DNA of 37,626 bases from Oscillibacter sp. (GTDB lineage: Bacteria > Bacillota > Clostridia > Oscillospirales > Oscillospiraceae): the NCBI GenBank assembly GCA_022791135.1, contig JAAVYM010000029.1, positions 1 to 37,626 of the forward strand, given 5' to 3'. Each line of letters begins with the position of its first letter. Position 1 is the stretch's first letter. Positions 31,460 through 37,626 of this stretch are shown piece by piece. A program made the translations under genes and the position numbers. The notes under the pieces were generated by a model, which was not told the DNA's origin, did no database searches, and saw only the letters and a list, made by a program, of their open reading frames with translations.

Positions 31460-31696
31460 ATGAATGACGACAGGTACTCAGAGCGGCAGGAACGCCACCT
31501 TGAACAACCGGAGCGGTATACGGTTCTGACACCACGGGACGTAATGGATATTCTGGGTATCGGCAAAAATACAGCCTATGCCCTGCTGAACTCCGGGAGG
31601 CTCCGGGCTTTTCGTGTGGGCCGCAGTTGGAAAATTGCCGCTGAGGCACTGGAAGAATTTATGTTGAATACAGATCAAAACCTGGGATGTAGGTAG
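31460..31696 (+). CDS. Excisionase-family HTH protein
   Basis: 78 residues. LTPRDVMDILGIGKNTAYAL, LNSGRLRAFRVGRSWKI and AAEALEEFM make the MerR-like winged helix of the excisionase (HTH_17) family. Such proteins direct excision of integrative elements or act as small regulators. ATG at 31460 follows AGGAGG. No integrase is found within the window, so its partner may have been lost or lie beyond the right edge. Confidence 0.85.
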   Translation: MNDDRYSERQERHLEQPERYTVLTPRDVMDILGIGKNTAYALLNSGRLRAFRVGRSWKIAAEALEEFMLNTDQNLGCR

Positions 31697-31698
31697 TC

Positions 31699-32325
31699 CT
31701 ATTTCCCAGGCTCATTTTGTCCATCATCGGCGCAATAGTGGTTAAACAGTGCGTAGCACATTTCTAAATCAATATCCTCTGGAAGACCATCTGCTTTGGC
31801 AATAGCGGCAGTTTCGTTTATTGCAGATACCAAACCCCAAAAATTTTCGCAGCCAACTCTTTATAGCGAATAAGAGGAACCGGAACTTCTTTTTTCCACG
31901 CTCTATATAATACGCCCCTCCAAATCAATGGCTCTGGCCCGTCGTAACTTCGGTTCTCCTGATTTATAGAACAGATTGATTCCATATGGCATTTCGATAG
32001 GCTAAATACATTGGCACACTAACTTTACTAAAGGTAATTTCAAAGCTACTAATTTGATTATCGCAGGTTATTTTGCTTTGCTCGGTTTCTTTATCAGGAA
32101 ATTCTTGCGTAGCTATTTCAAAAAGCTCTTCTATTTGATCCCGGAATTTTTTCACACTCTTCCCAAAAGCAATCAATATCAGTAACTAATGTAGGTCCTT
32201 GACAATTATTCAGGTCTTTCCTTTCGGCCGCTTCGTTATAATCTTTTGCCGGAGACCTAATTTTCTTTATATTTATCAATTGCATCAAGACTAGCTTTTT
32301 CCTGGCGTTTTAAGTCTGAGTTCAT
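31699..32325 (-). pseudogene. AT-rich gene of unknown function with about five frameshifts
   Basis: ATG at 32325 behind TTTTAGGAGG opens MNSDLKRQEKASLDAIDKY. Coherent pieces then follow in changing frames: SPAKDYNEAAERKDLNNCQG, LVTDIDCFWEECEK, FRDQIEELFEIATQEFPD, VSVPMYLAYRMPYGINLFYK, VLYRAWKKEVPVPLIRYKEL, and INETAAIAKADGLPEDIDLE. The last ends at 31699. Each join is explained by one base gained or lost in a short homopolymer. The restored product would be about 205 residues. It is clearly lower in GC than the chromosome. No family recognised. Confidence 0.65.
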
Positions 32326-32404
32326 AATACCTCCTAAAACTATCTGTCTATCCGTTTGGGACGTTGAAAAGCTTTTAACAAAATTTTTTTTACAGAGGAA
32401 CGGT

Positions 32405-33234
32405 CAACAGGTCAATCTGGAAAACGGCGTGTTCAATATGGAGACCGGCGAGCTTCTGCCCCATGACGCCGCCTACCGTTTCACATATCAAGTCCGTGTG
32501 GACTATATCGAAGACAAGAGCCGGATTTCATACCCTGCCTTCGAGGCGTTCTGTCAATCCTCGCTGGAGGACGATCCCGAGAAGAGGCAGCTTTTGCTGG
32601 AGTTCATCGGCTACATCTGCATGGACTCAAACAACGGGAAATGCGCCTTGTTCCCCAAGGGCCAGCCCAATAGCGGCAAGAGCGTGATGGGGGACTTTAT
32701 CGCCCGGCTGCTTGACCGGGAGCTGGTTTCAAACATTCCTCTGCACCAGTTGGGAGGCCGATTTTTCCGGGCGGAACTGGCAGGGAAAAACTGAATGCAG
32801 CCGGTGAAATCTCTGGTAATGTACTGCGGGACATATCGATCTTCAAGTCCATTACCGGAAACGACCGAATCGCCGGAGAGTTCAAGGGCAAGGACCCCTT
32901 CTACTTTACCCCTCGCTGCAAGCTGCTGTTTTCCGGTAATACGCTCCCGCTTACTACGGAGACGGATACCACTGCTGCTTTTGTAAACCGGATTCGTGTT
33001 CTGCTGTTCAACGTCAGCGTACCCACAGAGAAACAGGATAAGCAGCTGCCCGAAAAGCTGTGGGAGGAGCGGAATTCCATTGTGACGCTCTCCCTGCAAG
33101 ATGCAAGGAAATTGGTTGCGCGGAATTACGCTTTCACAGAGCCGAAGGATTCCCGGCAGTTTTTGGAGTCCTTCCGGGTCCGCGGAAACATCCTAAGCGC
33201 ATTTCTTGAAGAATGCTGCATCCTTGCCCCTGAC
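32405..33234 (+). pseudogene. D5-type primase/helicase fragment, frameshifted and truncated
   Basis: Begins mid-protein (NLENGVFNMETGELLPHD) without the primase N-terminus. A Walker A motif (PKGQPNSGKSVMGDF) and LLEFIGYICM are followed by GGRFFRAELAGK, where A5 at about 32786-32790 replaces the A6 needed to read on as KLNAAGEISG. The frame then continues through FKSITGNDRIAGEFKGKDPF, LLFSGNTLPL and FVNRIRVLLFNV. These are typical of phage/plasmid primases of the D5 C-terminal family, which unwind DNA at element origins. The 3' end is replaced by ParB-like sequence near 33235. Confidence 0.8.
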
Positions 33235-33322
33235 ACCGCCACCATTTTGATGGTGGACAGCAACATCCAGCGGGAGAACATCCTGCCCAGCGAGAGCGCA
33301 GGCGTACAAGATGAAGTTGTAG
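33235..33322 (+). pseudogene. ParB-like fragment fused to the primase relic
   Basis: TATILMVDSNIQRENILPSE matches the core of ICE/plasmid ParB proteins, and AYKMKL follows in another frame (33302-33319) before TAG, as expected for PSEKAFAYKMKL. Only about 28 codons survive. It continues the primase frame directly, showing a recombination join. Confidence 0.6.
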
Positions 33323-33479
33323 ACACCAAACGCAACGCTGTAAAATGCACTGCAACGCAATTTGCAAAGTGCAGAAAATAGAAACTTTTTTGACTGTTTT
33401 AGTAAACCGTGTGAACTGGTGTTATACAGCCTAAAGGGAAAAAACAAGGGAAACTTTTGCGTTTGCCACATAACAGAAC

Positions 33480-33506
33480 AAGGGCCGGGGATCACCCCCG
33501 GCCCTG
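33480..33506 (-). terminator. Terminator of the four-gene minus operon
   Basis: Minus strand: AGGGCCGGGGGTGATCCCCGG region folds GGCCGGGG against CCCCGGCC and is followed by TTGTTCTGTT. It overlaps the stop of the last gene. Confidence 0.6.
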
Positions 33507-33653
33507 CGCCGCTTGCTCCTTTGTGGTTTTGACCACTGCCATATACACCGCAAGGTGTTCCAGCATACCGGCGGTATCGCCCTGGGCGGCAGCCTGCTCC
33601 ACAAAGTTTCCAATGATCCGCAGGGCCGCACAATTGCTTGCATCGTTTTTCAT
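33492..33653 (-). CDS. 53-residue helical small protein
   Basis: MKNDASNCAALRIIGNFVEQ, then AAAQGDTAGMLEHLAVYMAV and VKTTKEQAAQGRG. Predicted all-helical. ATG at 33653 overlaps the preceding stop as ATGA, with GGAGG ten bases upstream. Last gene of a four-gene coupled operon. Likely mobile-element housekeeping; not recognised. Confidence 0.65.
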   Translation of the reverse strand: MKNDASNCAALRIIGNFVEQAAAQGDTAGMLEHLAVYMAVVKTTKEQAAQGRG

Positions 33654-33847
33654 GCCGCCCCTACCTCCAGGCTGTCCGCGCTGTCTATCAGTGCGTCGAT
33701 GTGCTGCTGCAGTAAATCCACCAGGCAGAGCGCCTGATCCCCCGCCTCGCTGGGGTTGCCTGTCACGGCGTTGGCAATGGCGTCATCCAGGCAGTTTACA
33801 AGAGCGCGAATTTTCTCCAGCTCAAATGGCAGTTCTAAAGTGTTCAT
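33650..33847 (-). CDS. 65-residue helical small protein
   Basis: MNTLELPFELEKIRALVNCL, then DDAIANAVTGNPSEAGDQAL and LVDLLQQHIDALIDSADSLE. Acidic, helical and heptad-like. ATG at 33847 follows AAGGAGG, and it overlaps both neighbours by ATGA. Similar short acidic helical proteins are common in Clostridia integrative elements, with no assigned role. Confidence 0.7.
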   Translation of the reverse strand: MNTLELPFELEKIRALVNCLDDAIANAVTGNPSEAGDQALCLVDLLQQHIDALIDSADSLEVGAA

Positions 33848-34263
33848 GTAAATTCCTCCTTGATTCTTTTGGAAGAGGCCGGTATAATACCTATATCGGC
33901 CCCCACTGGGTTTGCTTTTCCGCTGGGCGGTTGCTGCACTGTGGCTCCATACCCTTGTCTTGGCAGGCTGGGGGTATGGAGCCTTTCTCGTGCGATGGTG
34001 AAGCGGCGGCTGGTGCTTGCCTTGCAGAACTGGCTGTACACGTCCGGCAGCGCGGCTTTCAGGGTCTTGCCGTCCAAGCGGTTGCTGATGATCTCCTTCC
34101 AACGGAGGATGAAGCTCTTGGTCTTGAGTTCGTCCACGGCTTTTTCCTCAAGGTCAGCTTTCAGCTCAGCCCGGATAGCCTCAGCGGCGGTGTCAAGCTC
34201 CTTCTGCTGGGCTTCGATGGCCTGGAGCTTCTTGATCCTGTTCTCAATCATTTTTTCCGTCAT
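33844..34263 (-). CDS. 139-residue phage/ICE-type protein with N-terminal coiled coil
   Basis: The first 45 residues (MTEKMIENRIKKLQAIEAQQ, then KELDTAAEAIRAELKADLEE) form a coiled coil. The compact part FILRWKEIISNRLDGKTLKA, ALPDVYSQFCKASTSRRF follows. Related element proteins usually stop near RRFTIA; here about 45 Pro/Gly-rich residues follow. Because the stop overlaps the next ATG as ATGA, the longer ending looks genuine rather than readthrough. A 12-bp inverted repeat (33943-33954/33972-33983) lies in the tail. ATG follows AGGAGG. Function unknown. Confidence 0.7.
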   Translation of the reverse strand: MTEKMIENRIKKLQAIEAQQKELDTAAEAIRAELKADLEEKAVDELKTKSFILRWKEIISNRLDGKTLKAALPDVYSQFCKASTSRRFTIARERLHTPSLPRQGYGATVQQPPSGKANPVGADIGIIPASSKRIKEEFT

Positions 34264-34424
34264 GGTGTAAACCTCCTGTTTGTTTGGTACGGAGGGGGAT
34301 CACCGGCGGCGGGGGGCTTCTGTTCCTCGCTCTCAATAGCTTTCAAATTCCGTTCCGCTCTTGTCTCTGGTGCTTTACCCTTGCGGGCCTTCTCCAGTTG
34401 GCCGGTGCTTTTCCCTCCTGACAT
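34260..34424 (-). CDS. 54-residue basic small protein
   Basis: MSGGKSTGQLEKARKGKAPE, then TRAERNLKAIESEEQKPPAA and a Pro-rich end. Basic and probably disordered. Its stop overlaps the next gene's start as ATGA. The ribosome site (GGTG) is weak, so the start is tentative. First gene of the four-gene operon, divergent from the RHH gene across the repeat region at 34440-34519. Confidence 0.5.
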   Translation of the reverse strand: MSGGKSTGQLEKARKGKAPETRAERNLKAIESEEQKPPAAGDPPPYQTNRRFTP

Positions 34425-34439
34425 TAACTATTGCACCAC

Positions 34440-34519
34440 GTTAACGGTATATTTCAATGGGTAAGATATACAAAGTTAACGGTATATCCTTGTGCAAAAT
34501 ATGTATTGCTAACGGTGTG
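34440..34519 (+). repeat. Three iteron-like direct repeats (GTTAACGGTATA)
   Basis: GTTAACGGTATAT at 34440 and again at 34475, and a degenerate GCTAACGGTGTG at 34508. Spacings of 35 and 33 bp are about three helical turns. They lie in the AT-rich gap between divergent operons and just before an RHH gene, fitting operators or replication iterons. Confidence 0.65.
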
Positions 34520-34596
34520 CTTTTGAGGCATGATAACAGTACACTGGAGAAGGTACCGCCATTTTCGGCGGCTCGCCCGGAAAGGAGATAATCAGA

Positions 34597-35055
34597 ATGG
34601 CACTAACGACAGCCAGAAAGAAAGCAAATGCGAAGTATGAGGCCAAGGCATACGACAAAACCTTGATACGGCTCCCTAAAGGCCGCCTTGATGAAATCCG
34701 GGCGCACATTGAACACGCCGGGGAATCTCTCAACGGCTTTATAGGCCGCGCTATATTGGAGACGATGGCGCGGGACGGCGGCGGGACGGCTCCTGGCGCG
34801 GCCCCGGTCGAGCAGGTCCTTGCAGAAATGCCCGCAAAAAGGCCGCAGAAGGCCGTAGAATCGACGCCAAGGGGCGAGGTGGTATCCTTATCCTCTGAAA
34901 CGCTAAAAGTCGCCCAGCGGGCCTCTGAGGCCGCAGGAGAGACCCCGGCGGTATTCGTTGCCCGCGCAATTGAGACGCAGGCGCAACGGGACAAAGCGTC
35001 CTTAAAGCTGGGTATCAATCCAGCAGCCCCGACGGGCCAGAGAATGGAGGAATAA
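34597..35055 (+). CDS. Double ribbon-helix-helix protein
   Basis: 152 residues. YDKTLIRLPKGRLDEIRAHI followed by ESLNGFIGRAILETMARD is an Arc/CopG-type RHH motif. A second, shorter match (GEVVSLSSETLKVAQRAS, ETPAVFVARAIETQAQRD) lies near the end, joined by a Gly/Ala/Pro linker. RHH proteins bind direct repeats and often repress their own promoter; the repeats at 34440-34519 are placed for that. ATG follows AAAGGAG. Heads a plus-strand unit with the DUF4160 and DUF2442 genes. Confidence 0.75.
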   Translation: MALTTARKKANAKYEAKAYDKTLIRLPKGRLDEIRAHIEHAGESLNGFIGRAILETMARDGGGTAPGAAPVEQVLAEMPAKRPQKAVESTPRGEVVSLSSETLKVAQRASEAAGETPAVFVARAIETQAQRDKASLKLGINPAAPTGQRMEE

Positions 35056-35058
35056 CCA

Positions 35059-35313
35059 ATGCCAGTAATAAGCCGCTTTTATGGAATTGTAATCAAGATG
35101 TATTTTCAGCAGAGCGAACACAATCCGCCGCATTTCCACGCCGTTTATGGGGACTATATGGGAGCTTTCGACATTAAAACCCTTGAAATGATAGAGGGTG
35201 ATCTACCTGCCAAGGGGCAAGCTATGGTCAGGGAATGGGCGGCAAAGCACACAGATGATTTGCTCGCAATTTGGAACACACAGGAATTTAAGAAGCTCCC
35301 GCCGCTTGAATAA
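35059..35313 (+). CDS. DUF4160 protein
   Basis: 84 residues, full length. PVISRFYGIVIKMYFQQSEH, NPPHFHAVYGDYMGAFDIKT and EWAAKHTDDLLAIWN are the DUF4160 signature, with the NPPHFHA core. ATG at 35059 is three bases after the RHH stop, with GGAGG eight bases upstream. DUF4160 genes are regularly followed by DUF2442 genes, as here, and the pair has toxin-antitoxin-like proportions; no activity is established from the sequence. Confidence 0.85.
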   Translation: MPVISRFYGIVIKMYFQQSEHNPPHFHAVYGDYMGAFDIKTLEMIEGDLPAKGQAMVREWAAKHTDDLLAIWNTQEFKKLPPLE

Positions 35314-35341
35314 TGGGAGAGCCGCAGAAAGGGGCGATATT

Positions 35342-35686
35342 ATGTTTTACAAGGTGCAGGAAGTCCAGCCCTTGCCCGCCTATGGCCTGCTGGTGATCTT
35401 TGCCACAGGAGAGCGCAAGCGGTACAATGTCAAACCCTTATTTGAGAAATGGGAGCCCTTCAAGGCTCTTGCCAGCGTCAAAGGACTGTTTGAACAAGTC
35501 AAGGTGGACGCTGGCGGCTATGGCATATCATGGAACGATGATATAGACCTGTCCTGCAATGAGCTATGGGAGAACGGGGAGCCAGTGGAGACGGCAACGC
35601 CGGACGATGTAGAGGCAATCCGGGAGGCGCGGGCAGAGTACGCAAGGGGGCAGACGGTTCCCCATGAAGCTATCAACTGGAATTAA
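35342..35686 (+). CDS. DUF2442 protein
   Basis: 114 residues. MFYKVQEVQPLPAYGLLVIF, ATGERKRYNVKPLFEKW and VDAGGYGISWNDDIDLSCNE are typical DUF2442 features (a small beta-rich fold ending in DxxxLW). An extra 30 acidic and helical residues follow the domain. ATG at 35342 follows AAAGGGG. Third gene of the RHH-DUF4160-DUF2442 unit, closed by a terminator. Confidence 0.85.
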   Translation: MFYKVQEVQPLPAYGLLVIFATGERKRYNVKPLFEKWEPFKALASVKGLFEQVKVDAGGYGISWNDDIDLSCNELWENGEPVETATPDDVEAIREARAEYARGQTVPHEAINWN

Positions 35687-35694
35687 AGCACACG

Positions 35695-35722
35695 GGCCGG
35701 GGATTCTCTCCCCGGCCGTTTC
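35695..35722 (+). terminator. Terminator after the DUF2442 gene
   Basis: GGCCGGGGA (35695-35703) pairs with TCCCCGGCC (35709-35717), then GTTTC. Confidence 0.75.
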
Positions 35723-35800
35723 GCATCTTCTCGCATCACCAGATGCACAAATATCTTTATCTGGTTTGGTAAGGTTACGGTATAGGTTGCGGTTATAGTC

Positions 35801-35868
35801 GGATTTTCCATGGATTTTCCTGCGGAACGTCCTACGGATTGTCCGGCGGACATTCCATAGGACAACAA
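35801..35868 (-). repeat. Tandem 12-bp repeats (GGAnnnTCCnnn)
   Basis: Units begin at 35801, 35812, 35824, 35836, 35848 and 35860. Each keeps GGA and TCC while the other six bases vary. On the minus strand one frame reads GMSA-GQSV-GRSA-GKSM, a Gly-x-Ser-x tetrapeptide repeat within a weak frame (35683-35892) that has no clear ribosome site and overlaps a terminator. Confidence 0.6.
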
Positions 35869-35905
35869 AACCGGGGCAGGAAATAACCCCACCCCGGTTC
35901 AGTTT
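35869..35905. terminator. Bidirectional terminator
   Basis: AACCGGGG (35869-35876) pairs with CCCCGGTT (35892-35899). TTTT follows on both strands, ending the minus-strand gene at 35908. Confidence 0.65.
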
Positions 35906-35907
35906 TG

Positions 35908-36129
35908 CTATTGTCCTCGGCGTTCCCGCCGTTGTATCATGCGGTCCCGCGCATCAGCGGCAGGGCTGTCCTCCTGGGTCAAGCCCATCCGGGCCAGCAT
36001 CCGCAGGCGGGCCGCCTCTGCGCCCTCCTGCTGGCCGGTCAAATGCTCATGCGCTTCTTGCGGTGTGACAAACTCTGTCAACCCACCTGACAGCGGCGTT
36101 GCGTCAAACCTCATTTCTCTCCGTTTCAC
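35908..36129 (-). CDS. 73-residue small protein of unknown function
   Basis: GTG start at 36129, nine bases after AAAGGA. The sequence VKRREMRFDATPLSGGLTEF, VTPQEAHEHLTGQQEGAEA, ARLRMLARMGLTQEDSPAA and an Arg-rich end is soluble and helical. An alternative ATG lies five codons in. A longer TTG-started frame reaching 36273 would overlap the metallopeptidase gene and lacks a ribosome site. Lies 120 bases after that gene, probably in the same transcript. Confidence 0.55.
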   Translation of the reverse strand: MKRREMRFDATPLSGGLTEFVTPQEAHEHLTGQQEGAEAARLRMLARMGLTQEDSPAADARDRMIQRRERRGQ

Positions 36130-36250
36130 TGGTTCAATTCCTTTCGTGATAGCCTCTAAAACCGCACAGCAAGGCCAGGAAGCCTCGCATATGTTCTCCC
36201 CATGCTCCCGCTCCCAAAGCCTCCTGGGGCCTCTCTGGGCCGTTCTAGGG

Positions 36251-36940
36251 CTATTCGCAGTAGTCGTTGACAATGTGGCTCCCGGTTTCCTGGTTGAATC
36301 GCTCGATCATGCGGTTAAGCTGCTGGCGGAACGCCAGAGAGTGAACCCCACTGACGCGGATATGGCACAACCCATGCAGAAACACAAATTTTGTGTATTT
36401 ACTCCCCCGCTCGACTGCCTCCAGGCTTATACCGACGGCATACAATGTCCCAAAGCCGTCCAAGGTTACGTCCTTCCAGATAATTGCATCACTTTTCCGT
36501 AGGCGCTCCGTTTCCTGTTCACCCTGTCGATACAGGTAAATCGCAGATAGTTCCCCCACAAGCTCAGGAAAAACCACGGGCATATCTCGCAAATATCGCT
36601 TGGCGGTTTCTCGCTCTAGCTTTCCAGGATAGAAAACCGCGCCCTGCCGTTCAATCCACCGCAACACTCGGAGTCCGCGATATTCCAGGACAGCCCGCCG
36701 ATCTGACAGAGGGCCAGCCTTTTTATGGTGTGACACTTCCCCCGCAGCGCAATCCTGTACGAAAGCATCCTATGTTGCCGCCAACTCCTGCGCCAGTAGC
36801 GCGGCCTCCGCTTTTGCTGCCGGTGTCTGGAGTTCTTCGGTCCATTCGTCAAATTCTCGCTGGGCTTCTTCAGCGGCGGTGGCCATTGCTGCCAACTCTT
36901 CAGGAGTGAACAGCGGCACAGAATCCCCGCCGCCGGTCAC
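36251..36940 (-). pseudogene. Metallopeptidase-like mobile-element protein with amber stop and HGLCH
   Basis: A GTG at 36940 (after AGGTGG) opens TGGGDSVPLFTPEELAAMAT and runs 56 codons to TAG at 36772-36770. The same frame continues without a further stop through GEVSHHKKAGPLSDRRAVLE, VLRWIERQGAVFYPGKLER and KFVFLHGLCHIRVSG to 36251. Automated annotation would call the second part from a GTG at 36736, but GGGGGAA there is too close to act as a ribosome site. ImmA/SprT-like metallopeptidases have HELCH; Gly replaces the catalytic Glu, a one-base change. The protein is probably inactive. Confidence 0.6.
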
Positions 36941-37095
36941 GATTGCCCACCTGGCAAATCGGTTTTTCCAAGGGCATCAAACCGCCGTTGATCCCCGTCC
37001 AGCCAGTTTTGCACAAGCCCAAGGTCTCCGAACCCGTTACACTCTGCCCGGATTTTGTCAACCTCTGCCGCTGCTGCTTTAAGGGCGGCACTCAA
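36937..37095 (-). CDS. Truncated mobile-element protein (C-terminal 52 residues or TTG-started)
   Basis: The frame LSAALKAAAAEVDKIRAECN, GFGDLGLVQNWLDGDQRRFD, ALGKTDLPGGQS ends overlapping the next GTG as GTGA, so it was a real upstream gene of that operon. Its front is cut by the join with the topoisomerase gene; a TTG at 37095 after AGGGGG could serve as a start, and the frame stays open beyond it. Helical; not recognised. Confidence 0.5.
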   Translation of the reverse strand: MSAALKAAAAEVDKIRAECNGFGDLGLVQNWLDGDQRRFDALGKTDLPGGQS

Positions 37096-37112
37096 TTTGC
37101 CCCCTGTCTCTT

Positions 37113-37626
37113 TTGTATCAGCTGGTGATTGCGGAGAAGCCGCCGGTTGCCATGAGCATTGCCAAGGTGCTGGGGGCCACGGCCCGGAAGGAGGGCCACA
37201 TGGAGGGCGGGGGCTGGCTGGTGAGTTGGTGCGTGGGGCATCTGGCGGAGCTGGCCGAGCCTGCGGTGTACGACCCCCGCTACGGCAAGTGGCGGCAGGA
37301 GGATTTGCCCATCCTGCCGGAAAACTGGCGCTTCACCGTCGGCCAGGACAAGCGGGGCCAGTTCGACACCCTGCGGACCCTGCTGCGCCGGGAGGACGTG
37401 TCCGAGGTGGTGAACGACTGCGACGCTGGCCGGGAGGGGGAACTGATTTTCCGTACCGCCTACCATCTGGCCGGAGGCAGCAAGCCCATGAAGCGGCTGT
37501 GGATTTCCAGCATGGAGGACATCGCCATCCGGGAGGTCTTCGCCCAACTCAAACCGGGCCGGGACTAAGACCCCCAGCATCAAACGGCGAAGTGCCGGGC
37601 CAAGGCCGACTCGCTGATCTGCATCA
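37113..37626 (+). pseudogene. DNA topoisomerase III (TopB-like) fragment
   Basis: TTG-YQLVIAEKPPVAMSIAKVLG with GGWLVSWCVGHLAELAEP, ENWRFTVGQDKRGQFDTL and VVNDCDAGREGELIFRTAYH is the N-terminal TOPRIM region of ICE-type topoisomerase III, including the metal-binding DCDAGREGE. The ATG expected before YQLV is lost at a join with unrelated sequence and no ribosome site precedes it. At codon 152 a TAA replaces the usual Tyr of RDYDNLY. The same frame then continues poorly conserved (QTAKCRAKAD) to the window edge. Non-functional as it stands. Confidence 0.85.

Noticed and set aside
33457-34464. A 335-codon plus-strand frame
   Set aside because: It opposes four ATGA-coupled minus-strand genes that have proper ribosome sites; its translation is Cys/Ser/Leu-rich and without domains.
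34440-34519. CRISPR array
   Set aside because: Only three short degenerate repeats of about 12 bp with unequal similarity and no cas genes; iteron or operator repeats fit better.

Overview
The window looks like a chromosomal segment of a GC-rich, Gram-positive gut anaerobe of the Oscillospiraceae (Flavonifractor/Lawsonibacter/Intestinimonas-like). The evidence is the strong AGGAGG ribosome sites, sigmaA-type promoters, an SLH surface protein together with a CsaB-type pyruvyltransferase, small DUF6774- and YtxH-like proteins, and Clostridia-type integrative-element genes. No rRNA, tRNA or CRISPR array was seen, and the species cannot be named from the sequence.

Positions 1-25.2 kb are an orderly chromosome whose genes are all intact. 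In order they are: the 5' part of prfB (-); a DUF3267 membrane protein; a 1495-residue SLH-anchored repeat protein; a membrane-anchored C39-like peptidase; a dCMP deaminase translationally coupled to a pyruvyltransferase/Fe-S/FrhB fusion (-); a DUF1538 membrane protein with a tandem PII-like protein; a Ca2+/Na+ antiporter behind what looks like a yybP-ykoY (Mn2+) riboswitch (-); a phosphatase-GNAT fusion (-); two small proteins; a glycosyltransferase-CsaB fusion (-) divergent from a DUF4330 protein; a lipoprotein bracketed by inverted repeats; a dihydropyrimidinase (-); a MerR regulator divergent from a carboxymuconolactone-decarboxylase-like protein; a secreted 5'-nucleotidase with LysM; and a pyridoxamine kinase (-). 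The CsaB domain and the SLH protein belong together functionally, because pyruvylated wall polysaccharide is the usual ligand of SLH domains.

Positions 25.3-37.6 kb are a composite, decaying mobile-element region. It carries a toxin-first TA locus with a broken toxin, a serine recombinase, a RelBE-like TA locus, an amidoligase/class II glutamine amidotransferase operon with three tiny leader genes, an excisionase-like protein, fragments of a D5-type primase and ParB, a four-gene ATGA-coupled operon, an RHH protein behind GTTAACGGTATA repeats, a DUF4160-DUF2442 pair, a metallopeptidase-like relic with HELCH changed to HGLCH, and a broken topoisomerase III. At least ten reading frames here are interrupted, mostly by single-base changes in homopolymers, while none of the first 25 kb is. 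Several real genes under 60 codons were found here by following ATGA/GTGA overlaps.

The most interesting leads are the DUF1538-PII pair, the amidoligase operon, the inverted-repeat element around the lipoprotein, the resolvable riboswitch expression platform, and the sharp boundary between the intact and degenerate halves.
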